Shown here in pieces: positions 9,550-17,597 of a stretch of 64,000 nt of DNA (position 1 is the first letter of the stretch; the number at the start of each line of letters is the position of its first letter). The position numbers and the translations under genes are program-made. The notes below the pieces were generated by a model. It was not told the origin of the DNA. It ran no database searches and saw nothing but the letters and a program-made list of their open reading frames with translations. The stretch comes from an uncultured Pseudomonadota bacterium (GTDB taxonomy: Bacteria; Pseudomonadota; Alphaproteobacteria; RF32; CAG-239), in the NCBI GenBank assembly GCA_902788365.1, contig CADAJN010000006.1, forward strand, positions 90,567 through 154,566, in the 5' to 3' direction.

Positions 9550-9581
9550 CTAGTTTTTAAAAATAGAAACAGGAGGAAAAA

Positions 9582-10055
9582 ATGGATAAGTTTCCGCTGA
9601 CAAAAGTCGGATATATGTTATTGGAACAAGAATTAAGAAATCGCAAAGGGGTGGAGCGTCCGAATATTATTGCCGAGATTGCCGAGGCCCGAGCCAAAGG
9701 CGATTTATCAGAGAATGCAGAATATTCTGCGGCCAAAGAAAAGCAAAGCTTTAATGAGGGACGGATTCAGGAACTGGAAGCGGTAATCAGCCGTGCGCAG
9801 GTAATTGATCCGACAACCATGAGCGGCGATATTGTGCGTTTCGGAGCAACGGTTTTGCTGGCAAATACAGATACCGATGAAGAAAGCGAGTATCAAATTG
9901 TCGGCGATTATGAGGCTGATATTGAAAAACACAAAATTTCACTTTCTTCGCCGTTGGCGCGTGCCCTTATAGGCAAAGAAATCGGTGATGTGGCCGAATA
10001 TTTGGCACCATCCGGTAAAAAATCGTATGAAATATTAGAAGTTAAATGGCTGTAG
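9582..10055 (+). CDS. greA: Transcription elongation factor GreA
   Basis: 157 residues, the standard length. The N-terminal coiled coil contains the conserved tip GDLSENAEY (residues about 40-48), whose acidic residues help RNA polymerase cleave backtracked transcripts; the C-terminal FKBP-like domain binds the polymerase secondary channel. The start ATG follows AGGAGG. The gene has its own promoter, a structured leader and its own terminator. Confidence 0.97.
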   Translation: MDKFPLTKVGYMLLEQELRNRKGVERPNIIAEIAEARAKGDLSENAEYSAAKEKQSFNEGRIQELEAVISRAQVIDPTTMSGDIVRFGATVLLANTDTDEESEYQIVGDYEADIEKHKISLSSPLARALIGKEIGDVAEYLAPSGKKSYEILEVKWL

Positions 10056-10082
10056 TTCATATTGATTTTGCTGATTATTAAA

Positions 10083-10106
10083 ACGCCCCTTTGCGGGTGT
10101 TTTTTA
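10083..10106 (+). terminator. greA terminator
   Basis: ACGCCC (10083-10088) pairs with GGGTGT (10095-10100), then a run of T to 10106. Confidence 0.85.
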
Positions 10107-10180
10107 TATGGCGACAAATTAAGGGTATTTTTACCTTACGCGGTTATAATATTTCTAAAGTAAAATAACGGAGGCGCCAG

Positions 10181-11248
10181 ATGTCCAGAGCGGAAGATAT
10201 TTTTCAAAAGCTGATTTATTTCGGTGAAGATGCATTAGATGAGTTTATTCGTGATCGGCAATCCGAAGAGTTGTTTATGGATTTTAAACGTGCCGATTCA
10301 ACCGGTAAACATGGTTGGGCACTGTGTAATGACGACAGGCGTAATCTGGCAAAATGTATTTCCGGTTTCGGTAATTCTGAAGGCGGGGTGATTATTTGGG
10401 GTGTGGAATGCTCGCGTGATATGGATTTTGGTGATGTGGCACAGGCTAAAATTAAGGTGGAGAATGTGCATCGTTTTTTAAGCTGGGTGGAAAGTGCGAT
10501 TTCAGGCTGCACTATTCCAAGCCATAATAAAGTGCGTAACCATATTATCAGCTGTGATAAGGACGGTAACGGCTATTTGGCAACTTATATTCCGCGTTCG
10601 GAAATAGCCCCGCTTATGACAACCATCGGCAGTCATATTTATATTCGCTCAGGTTCAAACAATGTGCCGGCACCTTATGCGGTAATTGCCGGAATGTTTG
10701 GTCGGCGACCGCAACCGAATGTGGCAATTAAAATTGAACACAAAAAGTTAGAAATTCAAGAGGCGGCTGATGAAGATGTGTTATATCCGAAGACGATTGA
10801 TACGCCACCGCAAAAATATGTGAAAATTTCATTTGATGTGATTTGTGAAAATGACAGTAATGTGATTGCACGGGAGTTGTATTTGACGTGTGCGACAGAA
10901 AGCAGCGGCGGCGAATATAATCGTGTGCGTTGGACAGACTACAATCAAATGCTTGGGTTTCAAGGTATGGAAGGGCATTTGAATTTGATTAGCAAACCGG
11001 AGCTTAGGTTGCCACCGCGCGGTGTGCTGAAATTTACGCGTATGGAAATCGTGCTTTCAGAATTTATTGATGCAGACTTATTGATAAACGGTGTGATCGG
11101 AGCCGAAGATGCTATGCCGAAATCTTTTAGAATTGAAGGTTCTAAAAATGCGTTGCGCTCTTATGTGGCAAAGGTTTTACGGGCAACCGACAGTGAAGAT
11201 TTATTGCTTAACGAGTTTTTCGTTGAATTTATGCGGGAAGTGGAATAA
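10181..11248 (+). CDS. AlbA_2 (Schlafen-like) domain protein
   Basis: 355 residues. The N-terminal about 160 residues carry the AlbA_2 pattern: LFMDFKRAD near residue 30, then [21 protein letters not shown] near residue 65, as in the putative nucleic-acid-binding domain often annotated as ATP-binding or helix-turn-helix. The C-terminal about 170 residues are a beta-rich region that was not recognised. The start ATG follows CGGAGGCG. Its stop overlaps the rnhA start (TAATG), so the two genes are translationally coupled. A role in regulation, RNA processing or defence is possible, with no direct evidence for any. Confidence 0.75.
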   Translation: MSRAEDIFQKLIYFGEDALDEFIRDRQSEELFMDFKRADSTGKHGWALCNDDRRNLAKCISGFGNSEGGVIIWGVECSRDMDFGDVAQAKIKVENVHRFLSWVESAISGCTIPSHNKVRNHIISCDKDGNGYLATYIPRSEIAPLMTTIGSHIYIRSGSNNVPAPYAVIAGMFGRRPQPNVAIKIEHKKLEIQEAADEDVLYPKTIDTPPQKYVKISFDVICENDSNVIARELYLTCATESSGGEYNRVRWTDYNQMLGFQGMEGHLNLISKPELRLPPRGVLKFTRMEIVLSEFIDADLLINGVIGAEDAMPKSFRIEGSKNALRSYVAKVLRATDSEDLLLNEFFVEFMREVE

Positions 11249-11694
11249 TGGCAGCGCGAGTGGAAATTTTTACCGACGGTGCCTGCTCGGGAAATCCGGG
11301 AGCAGGGGGGTGGGGCGCAATTTTGCGCTATAAAGATGTGGAAAAAGAGTTAAGCGGTGGCGAAGCGCAAACCACCAATAATCGCATGGAACTGATGGCG
11401 GTTATTGAGGCTTTGAGTGCATTGAAACGACCTTGCAATATTTCTCTTTATACCGACAGTAAATATGTAATGAGCGGTGTAACCGAATGGCTGGCTAATT
11501 GGAAACAAAACGGCTGGCGCACGGCAAACAAAAAACAGACGGTCAAAAATATTGATTTATGGCAGCGATTAGATGAACTGACCGGACAACACGAAATTCG
11601 CTGGATTTGGGTAAAAGGACATAACGGACATACCGAAAACGAACGTTGTGATGCTTTGGCGCGTGCGGAAGTGGCAAAAATTAAGGAAAATTAA
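11248..11694 (+). CDS. rnhA: Ribonuclease HI
   Basis: 148 residues. The carboxylate set is in place: [11 protein letters not shown] (Asp near 8), NNRMELMA (Glu near 46), YTDSKYV (Asp near 69) and the late NERCDALAR Asp, plus the substrate-handle region GWRTANKK. It degrades RNA in RNA-DNA hybrids. The one-base overlap with the AlbA_2 gene indicates one transcript. Confidence 0.97.
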   Translation: MAARVEIFTDGACSGNPGAGGWGAILRYKDVEKELSGGEAQTTNNRMELMAVIEALSALKRPCNISLYTDSKYVMSGVTEWLANWKQNGWRTANKKQTVKNIDLWQRLDELTGQHEIRWIWVKGHNGHTENERCDALARAEVAKIKEN

Positions 11695-11715
11695 GTCTTT
11701 TAATAATACAGATTA

Positions 11716-11739
11716 TCAGTGTTTACACTGAGGGTTTTT
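11716..11739 (+). terminator. rnhA terminator
   Basis: TCAGTG (11716-11721) and CACTGA (11726-11731) form a perfect stem, followed by GGG and T5. Confidence 0.8.
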
Positions 11740-11742
11740 GTG

Positions 11743-11770
11743 TTGACTTGATTTTTTAATATGATATAAA
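11743..11770 (+). promoter_or_regulatory. Promoter of the dTDP-rhamnose operon
   Basis: TTGACT (11743-11748), 16-base spacer, TATAAA (11765-11770), immediately behind the rnhA terminator. Confidence 0.75.
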
Positions 11771-11792
11771 TTTAAAGCAGATTAGAGATGCT

Positions 11793-11849
11793 ATGTTCAA
11801 AGCCAGAATCTGCAAAATTCCGGTTTATTACAGAGAGGAAGCAATATGA
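11793..11849 (+). pseudogene. 18-residue ORF overlapping rmlA; remnant of a transferase C-terminus or a leader peptide
   Basis: The ORF reads MFKARICKIPVYYREEAI and its TGA overlaps the rmlA ATG by four bases. The same peptide (IKICKIPVYHRKEIL) ends the RgpF-type gene at 17597, with close nucleotide identity including the AGA(G/A)AGGAA that acts as ribosome binding site for the next gene. It most simply represents the 3' stub of a lost paralogue that still supplies the rmlA ribosome binding site; a coupled leader peptide is the alternative. The frame is closed upstream at 11757. Confidence 0.5.
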
Positions 11850-12730
11850 AGGGAATATTACTTGCCGGCGGGAGCGGAAGCCGGCTATATCCGCTGACAA
11901 AAACCACGTCAAAACAGCTTTTGCCGGTGTATGATAAGCCGATGATTTATTATCCGCTTTCAACATTGATGTTGTTTGGCATTAAAGATATTTTGATTAT
12001 TTCTACGCCGCAAGATACGCCGAATATTGAAAAATTATTCGGCAACGGGCACCTGTTGGGGCTAAATATTCATTATGCCATTCAAAACGAGCCGAAAGGT
12101 ATTGCTCAGGCCTTTACAATTGGGGCTGATTTTATCGGTAATGATGATGTATGTTTGATTTTGGGCGATAATATTTTTTATATGGGGCAACAATTTCATA
12201 CATTTAAGGAAGAAGTGGCCGCCAATCAGGGTAAATGTGCCACAATTTTTGCACATCACGTTTCAGATCCGGAGCGTTTTGGGGTGGTGGAGTTTGATAA
12301 GGACAATCATGTTCTCTCTATTGAAGAAAAACCCAAACAACCGAAATCCAATTATGCCTCGGTGGGGTTATATTTTTATCCGGCAGATGTGGTGGAAAAA
12401 GCTCGCAATTTGAAACCATCAGCGCGTGGTGAGTTGGAAATAACCGATTTAAACAATCTGTATTTGCAAGAAAAGCGGCTTAATGTGGTGGTTATGCAAC
12501 GCGGAAATGCTTGGCTTGATGCCGGCACACCGGACAGTTTGATGGATGCCGGACAATTTGTGCAGATTATTGAAAAGCGACAGGGCTTAAAAATTGCCTG
12601 TATTGAAGAAATCGCCTATCGGCGCGGTTTTATTAACGAAAATCAGCTTTTGGAACATATCGCTTCATTAAAAGACTGCAATTATAAGAAATATTTGCAA
12701 AAAGTATATGAGGAAAGACATGAGCTTTAA
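11846..12730 (+). CDS. rmlA: Glucose-1-phosphate thymidylyltransferase
   Basis: 294 residues. The nucleotide-binding start GILLAGGSGSRLYPLT, then KQLLPVYDKPMIYYPLS and the LGDNIFY metal-site region identify the RmlA/RfbA family. It makes dTDP-glucose from dTTP and glucose-1-phosphate, the first step to dTDP-L-rhamnose. The start follows GAGAGGAAG. It overlaps rmlC by 11 bases in a compact ACDB operon. Confidence 0.97.
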   Translation: MKGILLAGGSGSRLYPLTKTTSKQLLPVYDKPMIYYPLSTLMLFGIKDILIISTPQDTPNIEKLFGNGHLLGLNIHYAIQNEPKGIAQAFTIGADFIGNDDVCLILGDNIFYMGQQFHTFKEEVAANQGKCATIFAHHVSDPERFGVVEFDKDNHVLSIEEKPKQPKSNYASVGLYFYPADVVEKARNLKPSARGELEITDLNNLYLQEKRLNVVVMQRGNAWLDAGTPDSLMDAGQFVQIIEKRQGLKIACIEEIAYRRGFINENQLLEHIASLKDCNYKKYLQKVYEERHEL

Positions 12731-13274
12731 TTTTATCAAAACCGCAATAGATGGCGTTTATATTGTTGAGCCGCGGATTTTTGCAGATGCGCGCGGATAC
12801 TTTTTTGAAAGCTATAATGAAGCGGAATTTATCAAAAACGGAATCACTAATCGCTTTATTCAAGATAATCAATCTAAGTCTAGCTATGGCGTAATCCGCG
12901 GATTACATTGCCAGCTCGGTGAACATTCTCAGGCCAAATTGGTGCGTGTTTTGCAAGGAAAAGTTCTTGATGTGGCGGTTGATATACGTAAAGGCTCACC
13001 GACATTCGGTAAGCATGTAGCGGTTGAGCTGTCTGCGGAAAATCAGCGTCAGTTGTTTATTCCACGCCATTTTTTGCATGGATTTTCGGTCTTAAGCGAA
13101 ACGGCAGTGTTTGCCTATAAATGCGATAATTTTTACTGTAAAGAGTCTGAATTCGGCATTCGTTATGATGACCCTGAAATCGGCATTGATTGGAAAGTTC
13201 CGGCAGACAAGATTTTGACTTCGGAAAAAGACAGAATTGCAAAAGGATTAAAAGATGTTCCTGATAACGGGTAG
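12720..13274 (+). CDS. rmlC: dTDP-4-dehydrorhamnose 3,5-epimerase
   Basis: 184 residues from ATG 12720, preferred over the upstream in-frame ATG at 12708 because GAGGAAAG lies just before it. RmlC motifs: RGLHCQ with the catalytic His, then RVLQGKVLDVAVDIR, FIPRHFLHGF and a late Tyr/Asp pair. It epimerises C3 and C5 of dTDP-4-keto-6-deoxyglucose. It overlaps rmlA and rmlD. Confidence 0.96.
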   Translation: MSFNFIKTAIDGVYIVEPRIFADARGYFFESYNEAEFIKNGITNRFIQDNQSKSSYGVIRGLHCQLGEHSQAKLVRVLQGKVLDVAVDIRKGSPTFGKHVAVELSAENQRQLFIPRHFLHGFSVLSETAVFAYKCDNFYCKESEFGIRYDDPEIGIDWKVPADKILTSEKDRIAKGLKDVPDNG

Positions 13275-14076
13275 TAACGGACAATTAGGCACAGAATTAG
13301 CCAAGCTCTTGCCACAAGCAATTTTGACTGATGTTGCAGATTTGGATATTACCGATGAAACGGCGGTCAAAGCGTATGTTAAAGCGCATAACGTTGATAC
13401 AATTATCAATTGTGCGGCTTATACGGCGGTTGATAAGGCCGAAGATGATGAAGATTTGGCGGCCAAAATCAATATTGACGGTCCGCGTAATTTAGCTAAA
13501 TCAGGTGCTAAAGTGATTCACATCTCAACCGATTATGTATTTGACGGTTTGGGGCACAAGCCGTATCAGCCGGAAGATGAGGCAAGGCCGGTTTCGGTTT
13601 ACGGACGCACCAAACTTGCCGGCGAACAGGAAGTTTTGAAATATGCCGAACAGGCAATAATTATCCGCACGGCATGGCTCTATTCGCCGTACGGCAATAA
13701 TTTTGTAAAGACCATGCGTCGTTTGGGTGCGGAAAGAGAAAGCTTAAATGTAGTGGCAGACCAGATTGGTACACCGACGTATGCGGCTGATTTAGCCACT
13801 GCAATTGTGCGAATTTTGCCGCAAATGAACGCCGAAAATAAGGGAGTTTATCACTTTACCAACGAAGGTGTCTGTTCGTGGTATGATTTTGCCCGCAAGA
13901 TTATGGAATTATCAGGGTTGAATTGCAAAGTTAATCCGATACCGAGCTCGGCTTATCCGACTAAGGCAAAGCGGCCGTTTTACAGCGTTTTGGATAAGAG
14001 CAAAATCAAGCAAACATTTAATATTGAAATCAAACATTGGGAAGAGGGATTGAAACAATGTCTAAAACAATTATGA
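13255..14076 (+). CDS. rmlD: dTDP-4-dehydrorhamnose reductase
   Basis: 273 residues of the short-chain dehydrogenase type. Nucleotide-binding FLITGSNGQLG is at the N-terminus, STDYVFDG in the middle, and the YGRTK pair (YxxxK) is catalytic. It reduces the keto sugar to dTDP-L-rhamnose. The gene order A-C-D-B is a common variant. It overlaps rmlC by 20 bases and rmlB by 19. Confidence 0.96.
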   Translation: MFLITGSNGQLGTELAKLLPQAILTDVADLDITDETAVKAYVKAHNVDTIINCAAYTAVDKAEDDEDLAAKINIDGPRNLAKSGAKVIHISTDYVFDGLGHKPYQPEDEARPVSVYGRTKLAGEQEVLKYAEQAIIIRTAWLYSPYGNNFVKTMRRLGAERESLNVVADQIGTPTYAADLATAIVRILPQMNAENKGVYHFTNEGVCSWYDFARKIMELSGLNCKVNPIPSSAYPTKAKRPFYSVLDKSKIKQTFNIEIKHWEEGLKQCLKQL

Positions 14077-15074
14077 TTACCGGTGGTGCCGGATTTATCG
14101 GTTCTAATTTTGTGCCTTATTTCTGCGAAAAATATCCGGATTATCATATCATCAACGTTGATAAACTGACTTATGCCGGCAATTTGGATAATTTGCGCGA
14201 ATGCGAAAATATGAGCAACTATGTTTTTGAACAAGCCGATATTTGTGATGCAGAAAAAATGGAGGAATTGTTTGCAAAATATGACGTGCGCGGGGTAATT
14301 CACTTTGCTGCCGAAAGCCACGTGGATAATTCCATTAAAGGGCCGCGAGCATTTATCAATACCAACATTGTCGGCACATTTAATTTGCTTGAAGCGGCGC
14401 GCAAACACTGGATGGATGCGCCGAATAAGGTAAAATCCGGCTATGAGGATTGCCGTTTTCATCATATTTCTACAGATGAAGTTTATGGAGCGCTCGGAGC
14501 AGAAGGATTTTTCCACGAGACCACACCGTATGCGCCAAACTCGCCGTATTCGGCCAGCAAAGCCAGTTCGGATTTTTTGGTGCGTGCCTATCATCACACT
14601 TTCGGGATGAATGTTACTACTTCTAATTGTTCAAACAACTACGGGCCGAAGCAACATCATGAAAAGCTGATTCCGCACATTATAGAAAAAGCACTAAACG
14701 AAGAACCGTTGCCGATTTACGGGCAAGGGTTGAATGTGCGCGACTGGTTGTATGTGTTAGATCACTGCAAGGCAATTGATTTAATTTTCCATACCGGAAA
14801 AGCCGGCGAAACCTATAATGTGGGCGGATTTAACGAACGCAATAATATTGAAATCGTTAAAACAATTTGCGCATTGCTTGATGAACGTCGGCCGCGCAAA
14901 AACGGTGCAAAATATGCTGAATTAATAACCTTTGTGCAAGATCGTGCCGGTCATGATTTTCGCTATGCCATTGATTCAAGTAAGCTGACCAACGAACTCG
15001 GTTGGCACGCCGACGAAAACTTTGATACAGGTATTGTGAAAACTGTGGATTGGTATTTAGAGAATATGAAATAA
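14058..15074 (+). CDS. rmlB: dTDP-glucose 4,6-dehydratase
   Basis: 338 residues from ATG 14058, chosen over a TTG at 14037 because GAAGAGGGA precedes it. Motifs: ITGGAGFIGSN, HFAAESHVDNSI, the catalytic STDEVYG with adjacent Asp-Glu, and YSASK. It converts dTDP-glucose to dTDP-4-keto-6-deoxyglucose with bound NAD+. Last gene of the rml operon. Confidence 0.97.
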   Translation: MSKTIMITGGAGFIGSNFVPYFCEKYPDYHIINVDKLTYAGNLDNLRECENMSNYVFEQADICDAEKMEELFAKYDVRGVIHFAAESHVDNSIKGPRAFINTNIVGTFNLLEAARKHWMDAPNKVKSGYEDCRFHHISTDEVYGALGAEGFFHETTPYAPNSPYSASKASSDFLVRAYHHTFGMNVTTSNCSNNYGPKQHHEKLIPHIIEKALNEEPLPIYGQGLNVRDWLYVLDHCKAIDLIFHTGKAGETYNVGGFNERNNIEIVKTICALLDERRPRKNGAKYAELITFVQDRAGHDFRYAIDSSKLTNELGWHADENFDTGIVKTVDWYLENMK

Positions 15075-15085
15075 AAGGGGAGTGT

Positions 15086-15124
15086 ATGGCCAAAATTAGC
15101 ATGATTATATCTGCTGTAATATGA
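15086..15124 (+). pseudogene. Truncated N-terminus resembling a GT2 glycosyltransferase start
   Basis: A good ribosome binding site (AAGGGGAG) precedes ATG 15086, but the frame reads only MAKISMIISAVI before TGA. The peptide resembles the first strand of family 2 glycosyltransferases (ISxIIPxYN). It sits directly after rmlB, where a transferase would be expected. It is most likely a stub left by a deletion or by insertion of the recombinase module. Confidence 0.4.
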
Positions 15125-15210
15125 AAAATATATTTTTTTAGCCAAAATAAACAACATATTAAAGTTACTTTTTTTGTTTACTTCTTCCGTCTCCTAAAAG
15201 TAAAAAAAAG

Positions 15211-15233
15211 ACGGGGTTTATCCCTGTTTTTTT
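15211..15233 (+). terminator. Terminator behind the rml operon
   Basis: ACGGGG (15211-15216) pairs with CCCTGT (15222-15227), then T7. Confidence 0.75.
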
Positions 15234-15242
15234 GTAATAAGA

Positions 15243-15267
15243 AAACCCCGCATTAGACGCGGGGTTT
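15243..15267. terminator. Second hairpin behind the rml operon
   Basis: AAACCCCGC (15243-15251) and GCGGGGTTT (15259-15267) form a perfect nine-pair stem. The T tract is short. With the preceding hairpin it insulates the rml operon from the recombinase gene. Confidence 0.65.
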
Positions 15268-15368
15268 AGTGTAGTTTTTAGAGGTTTAAGGAAGACCAAG
15301 AAGCCGACAGCGAAGAACCAGTTGTTTTACGCGCGGGTCTCTTTTTTTTATGTAGAAAGGAATAACAG

Positions 15369-15965
15369 ATGATATATGCATATGTGCGTGTTTCAACCGA
15401 TAAACAAACGCTTGAAAATCAAGAATTTGAAATAAAAAATTTTTGCGCAAGAGAAAAAATAAGCATTGATAAATGGGAGATGGAAACTATCAGTGGTACT
15501 AAGAGTTTTGAAAAGCGCAAGCTAGGTAAATTGTTAAAACGTCTGCGCAGAGGCGATATAATGATATGTTCGGAGATTTCACGGCTTGGTCGCAATTTAT
15601 TGCAGATTATGACGATTTTGAATATATGTCTCAACAAAGAAGTTCAGGTTTGGACAATTAAGGATAACTATCGGTTAGGGGCGGATATTCAGAGCAAAGT
15701 TTTAGCATTTGCATTTGGCTTAGCGGCAGAAATTGAAAGAAATCTTATATCCCAGCGCACTAAAGAGGCATTGGCAAGAATTAAGGCATCTGGTCGCAAA
15801 TTGGGGCGGGATTTTGGCTGCAAAAATAGACAACACATTTTAGATGGCAAAGAAAAGGAAATTATGCGTTTAATTGAGAAAGGAGTATCTAAAACTCAAA
15901 TTGCCAAAATTATGGGAATTAGTACACGAACAATCTATAATTATTTACATTCTATTGTTCGTTAG
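15369..15965 (+). CDS. Serine recombinase of the DNA invertase/resolvase type
   Basis: 198 residues. The catalytic domain starts IYAYVRVSTDKQ with Arg7 and the nucleophile Ser9, has SGTKSFEKRK at 42-51, and ISRLGRN with Arg72 and Arg75. The long E helix follows, then a Hin-like helix-turn-helix from about residue 165 to the end (KTQIAKIMGISTRTIYNYL). This is the form of DNA invertases such as Hin/Gin and of Bacteroides Mpi, which flips capsule promoters. AAAGGA precedes the ATG. Its last codons lie inside one arm of a 19-bp inverted repeat, and the next gene is a catalytically dead paralogue heading a glycan operon. Inversion of nearby DNA is the predicted job; resolvase activity is the alternative. 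Confidence 0.9.
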   Translation: MIYAYVRVSTDKQTLENQEFEIKNFCAREKISIDKWEMETISGTKSFEKRKLGKLLKRLRRGDIMICSEISRLGRNLLQIMTILNICLNKEVQVWTIKDNYRLGADIQSKVLAFAFGLAAEIERNLISQRTKEALARIKASGRKLGRDFGCKNRQHILDGKEKEIMRLIEKGVSKTQIAKIMGISTRTIYNYLHSIVR

Positions 15966-16049
15966 ATTTTCAAATATTTGTGCATAACTACTAACTTTAG
16001 TAGCTTGACCAGATAAATCTTCTATAACGAGAAAATCTAACGAACAATA
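15953..16049. repeat. 19-bp perfect inverted repeat around 59 bp (candidate invertible segment)
   Basis: TATTGTTCGTTAGATTTTC at 15953-15971 is repeated exactly in inverse at 16031-16049. The left arm contains the recombinase stop codon. The 59-bp interior holds a smaller dyad, CTACTAA/TTAGTAG, at 15988-16003. An 11-of-12 match to the arm core (TGTTCATTAGAT) is at 16176-16187 in the left-arm orientation. A recombination site pair for the adjacent serine recombinase is the favoured reading; a binding site for the dead paralogue is the alternative. No convincing promoter is visible in the interior. Confidence 0.75.
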
Positions 16050-16204
16050 AATTTTCTTATAAATTATATTAAGTTTTTTTTCAAGATAAAATTTCACAAA
16101 ATTATTAAATTAAGCCATACATCTCTTTACTTATCGCTTTTCATCAGTCGTAGCGCGACTTTTGTGCAAAGTTAATGTTCATTAGATGTAGAATATGAGT
16201 AATA

Positions 16205-16759
16205 ATGAAATATGCGATTTTTTTGAGAGATAGGCGAAAAGTTGACGCACCTCAAATTGAGGAATATTGCAGCGCATCCGGATTTGCTGTAGATAAAATC
16301 GTCGTTTTTGAAGATTTTGCCACATTTTGCCAACGGTTAAAAGTCGGAGACTCGGTGATTGCAGCGTCGGTCGTTACTTTAGGCAAACGCTTTGAGGATA
16401 TTATCAATAATGTGAAACTATTGGTGGCGCACGGGGCAGATTTATATTGCGTAAAAGAACAGGTTTTAATTGATACAGTTTTGCCGCAGACCGCAGATAA
16501 AATGCTGAATATTTGCCTGAAACTATATAAGGGCGTGATGTCGTTTCGCAATAAAAGCATACAAGAGAATCTGTTGAAAGCCGGTCGACCGCGTGGGGCG
16601 CCGTCACATCGGCAGGCCGAATTTGCAGCGCGGCATGCAGAAATTATGGCGCTGAAAAAAGAAGGTAAAAATACTTCGCAAATAGCCAAATTGCTCGGTT
16701 GTTCGCATTCTTCGCTTTATCGTTATATGAAAAAACATCCGGAGTTGCAAAATGGGTAA
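16205..16759 (+). CDS. Serine recombinase paralogue lacking catalytic residues; putative DNA-binding regulator
   Basis: 184 residues that align with the neighbouring recombinase along the whole length: KYAIFLRD against IYAYVRVS, GDSVIAASVVTLGKR against GDIMICSEISRLGR, then a matching C-terminal helix-turn-helix (SQIAKLLGCSHSSLYRYM). The nucleophile Ser9 is Asp9, the SRLGR arginines are Thr58 and Lys61, and the SG...R segment is deleted. It cannot be expected to cut DNA but should still bind it. Its 3' end overlaps the RgpF-type gene by eight bases, so it is the first gene of the glycan operon, which suggests a regulatory role. It could also be a recombination inhibitor that pairs with the active enzyme. 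The Shine-Dalgarno is weak. Confidence 0.8.
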   Translation: MKYAIFLRDRRKVDAPQIEEYCSASGFAVDKIVVFEDFATFCQRLKVGDSVIAASVVTLGKRFEDIINNVKLLVAHGADLYCVKEQVLIDTVLPQTADKMLNICLKLYKGVMSFRNKSIQENLLKAGRPRGAPSHRQAEFAARHAEIMALKKEGKNTSQIAKLLGCSHSSLYRYMKKHPELQNG

Positions 16760-17597
16760 GATTGCCGTGCATCTGCATCTATTCTATTTGGATCAGTTAG
16801 ATGATTTGTTGTCGCATCTGCAAAATATGGCTGATTATCCGTATGATTTATTTGTGACAATGGTGGATGATAATGCCGAAGCTAAGCAGAAAATTCTGAC
16901 GTTTAAATCTGATGCGAAGATTTGGATAGTGCCGAATTTGGGCTATGATGTTGGTCCGTTTATTGATTTTTTGCACAAAATCAATCTGAATGAATATGAT
17001 TATATTATCAAAATTCATACAAAACGAGCAAAAAGCGGTAGTTACTGTATTTTTAATAGGCATCGTTTTGATATGAAAACATGGCGTGCAATGCTTTTAG
17101 ATGCGGTGATTTCTAGAAATGCAATTGAAAATAATCTGCGGTTGTTGGCGCAAAACGATAAAATCGGTATGGTCGGTAGTGATTTCATTCTTACAGATGA
17201 AAAATGTGTTTATCAAAATGTAACGTTGCAAATTGAGACAGAAATGGTAAAGATCGGAATGGAAATTCCGAAAGATAAGCATTTTGTCGCCGGAACAATG
17301 TTTTGGGCGCGTGCAAAATTGCTAAAACCATTATTAGTGTATAAAATTGAGGATTTCGCAGTATCTGAAGGCCAAATTCATGATGGAACTTTGGCACATG
17401 TGATAGAGCGAATGTTTGGTTTAGTTATAACAGCTCAGGGATATCAAGTAAGAGGAGTTTTTTATAAAAAATATTTATTAAATCGTTTTATTGCCAATTT
17501 TAAGCGTTTTATATTCCAAAAGAAGTTAACGCGACAAGGCAACGAAATCATTAAAATTTGCAAAATTCCAGTTTATCATAGAAAGGAAATTTTATAA
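16752..17597 (+). CDS. RgpF-type (rhamnan synthesis F) glycan protein
   Basis: 281 residues. The pattern NLGYDVGPFIDFL, YIIKIHTKR and HFVAGTMFWARAKLLKPL is that of the RgpF family, found in rhamnose-polymer and other rhamnose-containing glycan loci and thought to act as glycosyltransferases. This fits the rml operon 1.7 kb upstream. The last residues IKICKIPVYHRKEIL recur as a separate stub before rmlA. It overlaps the upstream regulator by eight bases and the downstream transferase by one. Confidence 0.8.
   Translation: MGKIAVHLHLFYLDQLDDLLSHLQNMADYPYDLFVTMVDDNAEAKQKILTFKSDAKIWIVPNLGYDVGPFIDFLHKINLNEYDYIIKIHTKRAKSGSYCIFNRHRFDMKTWRAMLLDAVISRNAIENNLRLLAQNDKIGMVGSDFILTDEKCVYQNVTLQIETEMVKIGMEIPKDKHFVAGTMFWARAKLLKPLLVYKIEDFAVSEGQIHDGTLAHVIERMFGLVITAQGYQVRGVFYKKYLLNRFIANFKRFIFQKKLTRQGNEIIKICKIPVYHRKEIL

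Noticed and set aside
14037..14057. TTG start for rmlB
   Set aside because: ATG 14058 has a ribosome binding site and gives the normal RmlB N-terminus.
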